This document shows, piece after piece, positions 61,901 to 64,000 of a stretch of DNA of 64,000 nucleotides (position 1 is its first letter; the number at the start of each line of letters is the position of its first letter). The notes under the pieces were generated by a model. It did no database searches and had not been told where the DNA came from. It worked only from the letters and a program-made list of their open reading frames with translations. This stretch comes from Streptomyces radicis (GTDB lineage Bacteria > Actinomycetota > Actinomycetes > Streptomycetales > Streptomycetaceae). The stretch is from NCBI RefSeq assembly GCF_003626575.1, contig NZ_RBDY01000031.1, positions 1 to 64,000 of the forward strand. Reading direction: 5' to 3'. The position numbers and the translations under genes were made by a program.

Positions 61901-64000
61901 CCTCGTCGATCAGCCGCCAGAAGTCCTCGGGGGAGGCGACGCCGCCGGGGAAGCGGCAGGCCATGGCGACGATGGCGATCGGCTCGTCGGTGGCGGCGCC
62001 GGTCTTCCTCACCGCGGCGGTCGGCGTCGCGGCGTCGGCGCCGACGAGCTCCTCGCGGAGGTGGCGGGCGAGGGCGTCGGACGACGGGTAGTCGAAGACG
62101 AGCGTCGCGGGGAGCCGCAGCCCGGTGGCGGTGCCGAGGCGGTTGCGCAGCTCGACGGCGGTGAGCGAGTCGAAGCCCAGGTCGGAGAAGGCGCGCCCCG
62201 GCTCGACGGCCTGGTGGCCGCTGTGGCCGAGTACGGCGGCGACGGTGGTCCTGACCAGGTCGAGGAGCAGCGCGGCGCGTTCGTCCTCGGCCAGGGCGGC
62301 CAGCCGCTCGGCGAGGTCGGCTGCGGTGACGGAGCCGGTGTCGGCCGTCCGGCGCGCGGGGGTGCGCACGAGCCCGCGCAGCACGGGCGGGATGAGACCT
62401 GAGGCGGCCTGGCCGCTCAGCGCGGGCAGGTCGAGGGCCATGGGGACCAGCAGGTCGCGGCCCGTTGCCAGGGCGTCGTCGAACAGGGTGAGTCCGGCCT
62501 GGGCGGTGAGCGGGATGACGCCGGAGCGGCTCATGCGCTGCGCGTCGGCGTCGGCCAACTCCCCCGCCATGCCGCCGATCTGCTCCCACATGCCCCAGGC
62601 GAGGGAGGTGGCGGGCAGCCCGTCGGCGTGGCGGTGGGCGGCGAGGGCGTCGAGGAACGCGTTGGCCGCGGCGTAGTTGCCCTGGCCGGGGCTGCCCATG
62701 ATGCCCGCGGCCGAGGAGTAGAGGACGAACGCCCTCAGGTCGCGGTCGCGGGTCAGCTCGTGGAGGTTCCAGGCGGCGTCGACCTTGGCGCGCAGGACCG
62801 TGGCGAGGCGTTCGGGGGTGAGGGAGGTGATGATGCCGTCGTCGAGGACGCCCGCGGTGTGGAGGACGGCGGTGAGGTCGGGGAGGGTGGCGATCAGCGC
62901 GGCGAGGGCGTCGCGGTCGGCGGCGTCGCACGCGACCAGCCGGGCCTCGGCCCCCGACACCCGCAGGTCGGCGAGGAGTTCGTCGGCTCCTTCGGCGGCG
63001 GGGCCCCGCCTGCTGACCAGCACGAGGTCCCTGACGCCGTGCGCGGTGACCAGGTGGCGGGCGAGCAGCGCGCCGAGCGAGCCGGTCGCGCCGGTGAGCA
63101 GAACGGTGCCCTCGGGGCCGAGCGCCTTCGGCTCGGCGTCGGCGAGGGGCGCCCTGGCCAGCCGGGGAACGGTGATCTCGCCGTCGCGCACGCGGAGTTG
63201 GGGCTCCCCAACGGCGAGGAGCGCGGGCCAGTCCGGGCCGGTGCCGTCGGTGTCGACGAGGACGAGACGGCCGGGGTTCTCGGTCTGGGCGCTGCGGACG
63301 AGCCCGGACACCACGGAGTGCGCGAGGCCGGGGCCTGTCGCGATGGCCAGGCGGGAGGAGGCGAACCGCTCGTCGGCGAGCCATCCGCGCAAGAGGTCGA
63401 GGGTGGTGGCGGCCGCGCGGTGCGCGTCGGCGACGACGGAGCCGGATCCGGCGGCCGACGCTGCGGGCGGGACGACGGCGAGGACGACCTCGGGCGAGCC
63501 ATGGACGTCGGACAGCGCGAAGTCCTCGATCACGACGGGCTCGACGGGCGTGCCGCCGGTGGGGGCGGGGACCCAATCGACCGTGAACAGCCTGTCGTTG
63601 CGCCCGGGGGCGGCGGCGCGCAGCGCGTCGGGGGCGAGGGACCGCAGGACCAGCGACTCGACGGTGACGACCGGGAGACCCGCGGGGTCCTCGGCGTGGA
63701 CGGTGACGCCCTGGGCGCCGCGCGGGGTGAAGCGGACGCGGAGGGTCCTGGCGCCGGTGGCGTGCAGGCGCACGCCCGTCCAGGCGAACGGGAGGCGGCC
63801 CTCGCCGACGCCCGTCACGTCGCCGCTGCCGCCGAGCGCTTCGAGGCCGAGGGCGTGCAGGGCCGAGTCGAACAGGGCGGGGTGCAGCCCGAAGTGCCGG
63901 GCGTCGTCGGTGGGGAGGGTGGCCTCGGCGTAGATCTCGGTGCCCTCGGGGGTCTCCTTGCGCCAGGCGGCGTGGAGTCCTTGGAACGTGGGGCCGTAGT
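55914..64000 (-). CDS. Terminal type I PKS with chain-releasing thioesterase (5' end beyond window)
   Basis: Last subunit of the assembly line, 2694 residues visible; the N-terminal part is cut by the right edge. Translation is open from 64000 and starts inside a DH (YGPTFQGLHAAW, then HPALFDSALHAL), followed by KR and ACP. A complete KS-AT-DH-KR-ACP module follows, then a duplicated helical linker and a thioesterase. No ER is seen in either module. The thioesterase has GASAGGW (nucleophile Ser, about 56360-56385), LDTYPP and GNHFTM. Such domains close the macrolactone or release the acid. The gene lies on the same strand as the loading PKS operon but upstream of it, separated by nine accessory genes, so gene order and chain order differ. 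Its promoter and start lie outside the window. Confidence 0.96.
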   Translation of the reverse strand, partial: YGPTFQGLHAAWRKETPEGTEIYAEATLPTDDARHFGLHPALFDSALHALGLEALGGSGDVTGVGEGRLPFAWTGVRLHATGARTLRVRFTPRGAQGVTVHAEDPAGLPVVTVESLVLRSLAPDALRAAAPGRNDRLFTVDWVPAPTGGTPVEPVVIEDFALSDVHGSPEVVLAVVPPAASAAGSGSVVADAHRAAATTLDLLRGWLADERFASSRLAIATGPGLAHSVVSGLVRSAQTENPGRLVLVDTDGTGPDWPALLAVGEPQLRVRDGEITVPRLARAPLADAEPKALGPEGTVLLTGATGSLGALLARHLVTAHGVRDLVLVSRRGPAAEGADELLADLRVSGAEARLVACDAADRDALAALIATLPDLTAVLHTAGVLDDGIITSLTPERLATVLRAKVDAAWNLHELTRDRDLRAFVLYSSAAGIMGSPGQGNYAAANAFLDALAAHRHADGLPATSLAWGMWEQIGGMAGELADADAQRMSRSGVIPLTAQAGLTLFDDALATGRDLLVPMALDLPALSGQAASGLIPPVLRGLVRTPARRTADTGSVTAADLAERLAALAEDERAALLLDLVRTTVAAVLGHSGHQAVEPGRAFSDLGFDSLTAVELRNRLGTATGLRLPATLVFDYPSSDALARHLREELVGADAATPTAAVRKTGAATDEPIAIVAMACRFPGGVASPEDFWRLIDEGRDGITPFPGNRGWDLGRLYDPDPQRPGTSYTREGGFLHDVAEFDPVFFGISPREALSMDPQHRLLLETSWETFERAGIDPATLRGSRTGVFAGLMYHDYAHMLQQTPDGNDGHVGTGTSGSIASGRVSYTFGLEGPAVTVDTACSSSLVTLHLAAQALRSGECDLALAGGVSVMADPGVLIELSLQRALSPDGRSKAFSSTADGVGFSEGVGMLLVERLSDARRNGHPVLAVVRGTAVNQDGASNGITAPNGPSQQRVIRAALADAGLTTADVDAVEAHGTGTRLGDPIEAQALLATYGRDRDPENPLWLGSVKSNIGHTQAAAGAAGIIKMVMAMRHTTLPRTLHVAEPSDQVDWTAGAVELLTEARPWSTEGRPRRAAVSSFGVSGTNAHAVIEEAPRRSIPPRPSERPERPVPLALSGRSEAAVRDMAGRLAEVIDAHDPRDVAATLLSRPTWEYRAVVVSGAEGLDALSRGEPAAGVATGRVLSSASRPVFVFPGQGTQWAGMASQLLDVAPAFRESMEECRAALAPFVEWDLDQALVDPELLARVDVVQPVLWAVMVSLAAVWRSHGVEPAAVVGHSQGEIAAAVVAGGLSLDDGARVVALRSRASIGLVGRGGMASLGLPADVVRERLARWGDALSVAAVNSPEACAVAGDPAALDELVEIMSAEGVRARRIRGIHTAAHSAQVEPLRERLLSDFAPVAPRSGSVPFYSTVTGGPLDTAELDAGYWYRNMREPVEFEAATRALLADGFGAFIETSAHPVLGAALRETAEDTDVVALGTLRRDEGGPERLQLSLGEAFVHGVPVRWDIQSGRHIDLPTYPFQRQTYWPQAPTGWSGDVTAVGLGAAEHPLLGAAVALADSEGVLFTGRLSLEGHPWLGDHAVLDTTALPSTALVEIAAYAGRSQGCGTVEELTVEAPLVLPEQGGVSFQLTVSAPEGNGRRALTLHSRPDGDDMPWTRHLTGALGVSAGPAPEPLTAWPPPGAVELPLDGHYERLFADGIALGPAFQGLRAAWRDGDDVLADVALETPADAEPFDLHPALLDAALHPAALTGAGTTGLPAVWCGVRIHSVGAARLRVRITPTGDNTVRVTMADPTGQPVADVDSVTLRAPVAARQARRQESLFSIDWLPVTAEGDASDTALVSEGEPPTALRRLGLATVADLADLADPQGTVVLTCPTATGEPPHAVRETVGRALAQAQRWLADERFAASRLVVLTTGAVVADAGDPVDLAAAPVWGLLRSAQSEDPERFALLDLDADATPRAVAAALASGEPQVAVRGDTALAPRLARVTPDADESPAFDGTVLVTGALGALGSLVTRRLVTEHGARRLVLAGRRGPATEGAAELLATLNDLGAHASAVACDVADLDAASVLIGAIPDLTAVVHIAGVLDDGVIGSLTPEKVDRVLRPKVDAAWNLHELTRERDLKAFVLFSSAAGTLGGPGQGNYAAANAFLDALAHHRRAQGLPATSLAWGLWDERGDMAEQVADTDLGRINRSGIAPLSTDEGLALFATARRCDAPVLVPLRLELPALRAQAASGFIQPLLRGLVRAPARRAAAEPVTGLADRLAGLGAAERNETLMTLVRSLLASILGHRGGDAIDRDRGFLEHGVDSLAAVEFRNRLATATGLRLPTKLIFEHATPTALVRYLSDELGGAAAPAEPRAVRDDPADSIAAMYRRGCELGKFEEAQTLLRAVAEIPPAADTSLDSLAAMYRRANTTGRFDEAADLLMAASRVRPTFATPDELPKPLALTPFARGLEGPALVCLTSISALAGPHQYFKLSAALRAVAERDVSVLTAPGYAEGEPLADDLDALARAQAEAVMADYPDSGSFVLAGASAGGWLAHLTAAHLERAGVRPAGVIMLDTYPPTASDVTDTVRPGMIKEGNDREESFGHMDGLGLTSMGWYLRLFGGFWTPAQIDTPILLIRATEYMSDGTGPAPAAQEWQAWWSQPHEAVDVPGNHFTMLEEHAPTTAEAINAWLTKLPTT
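55917..56680 (-). other. C-terminal thioesterase domain of the terminal PKS
   Basis: Alpha/beta-hydrolase fold of about 250 residues at the end of the protein. The nucleophile elbow is GASAGGW rather than the more common GHSAGG or GYSAGG. The acid lies in LDTYPP and the His in GNHFTMLEEH. It releases the finished chain, probably as a macrolactone. Confidence 0.92.
56670..56873 (-). repeat. Tandem 31-residue helical repeat between ACP and thioesterase
   Basis: Copy 1 (56873-56781) begins DSIAAMYRRGCELGKFEEA and copy 2 (56762-56670) begins DSLAAMYRRANTTGRFDEA. By eye 16 of 31 residues are identical, with a 111-bp offset. Single copies of this element often precede PKS thioesterases; two in tandem is unusual. 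Confidence 0.8.
56920..61995 (-). other. Terminal PKS module: KS-AT(TAAH)-DH(altered)-KR(B-type)-ACP
   Basis: KS DTACSSS near 61470. The AT has GHSQG near 60150 but TAAH (about 59840-59860) at the specificity motif. The rest of this AT closely matches the module 4 AT, so ethylmalonyl or methylmalonyl are both possible. The DH keeps catalytic His and HPALLD, but the motif Gly four residues after His is Asp (HxxxDxxxxP) and YGP reads LGP. The KR has LDD near 57715. The ACP reads HGVDSLAAVE. Confidence 0.85.
62010..64000 (-). other. Penultimate PKS module, C-terminal part: DH-KR(B-type)-ACP
   Basis: The visible DH part has YGPTF at the edge and the intact catalytic HPALFD (about 63855-63890); its His motif lies beyond the edge. 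The KR begins near 63115 (LLTGATGSLG), has LDD near 62840 and GQGNYAAAN near 62670, so it is B-type. ACP GFDSL lies near 62180. DH plus KR without ER predicts a double bond. AT specificity is unknown. Confidence 0.88.

Noticed and set aside
63070..63600. Possible enoylreductase between DH and KR of the penultimate module
   Set aside because: The interval is filled by the KR structural subdomain, and no ER NADPH-binding motif is present. The same holds for the terminal module and module 2.

Overview
This 64-kb window comes from a high-GC actinomycete (Streptomyces, Actinomadura or Kutzneria type; the genus cannot be read from the sequence). It lies inside a modular type I polyketide synthase (PKS) cluster and both ends cut through PKS genes, so the cluster continues on each side. 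The codon third positions, the KS/AT/KR/ACP domain repeats and the accessory genes all fit a glycosylated, polyhydroxylated macrolide. No known compound is named because none can be proved from this window.

Layout, left to right. Positions 1-44164 (minus strand) hold three collinear PKS genes, apparently one operon read right to left. The first (31727-44164) carries a KSQ loading module and extender modules 1 and 2. The second (5124-31700) is a six-module giant of 8858 residues, modules 3-8. The third (1-5086, cut by the left edge) carries module 9 and the start of module 10. Positions 44452-46550 (plus) hold two translationally coupled membrane PH-domain proteins. Then come a type II thioesterase (46630-47382, plus), a duplicated 3-hydroxyacyl-CoA dehydrogenase (47484-49232, minus), a crotonyl-CoA carboxylase/reductase (49278-50636, minus), a two-gene DrrAB-type ABC exporter (50985-52816, plus) and two divergent glycosyltransferases (52923-54299 minus; 54541-55812 plus). 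A last PKS gene (55914-64000, minus, cut by the right edge) ends in a thioesterase, so it is the end of the assembly line although it lies upstream of the loading gene on the map.

How the parts fit. The KSQ-AT(malonyl)-ACP loader should supply an acetyl starter. AT motifs predict methylmalonyl for modules 1-3, ethylmalonyl for module 4 and malonyl for modules 5-9. Every extender module seen complete in modules 1-9 has a KR, and the only DH among them (module 2) lacks its catalytic Asp, so this half of the chain should be a continuous polyol. The dehydrogenase and carboxylase/reductase pair can make the ethylmalonyl-CoA that module 4 needs. Unsaturation is expected only near the carboxyl end (the last two modules). 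The thioesterase releases the chain, the glycosyltransferases decorate it, and the ABC pair probably exports it.

The most striking non-coding observation is a shared promoter architecture. Six transcription units (PKS operon, type II TE, CCR-dehydrogenase, ABC exporter and both glycosyltransferases) have a TAGGGG box followed, after exactly 24 bases, by a -10-like hexamer with A at position 2 in all six and T at position 6 in five. The box therefore abuts the -35 position. In three of the six the box is a tandem repeat. This looks like the operator of an unseen pathway-specific activator. The PH-domain pair lacks it.
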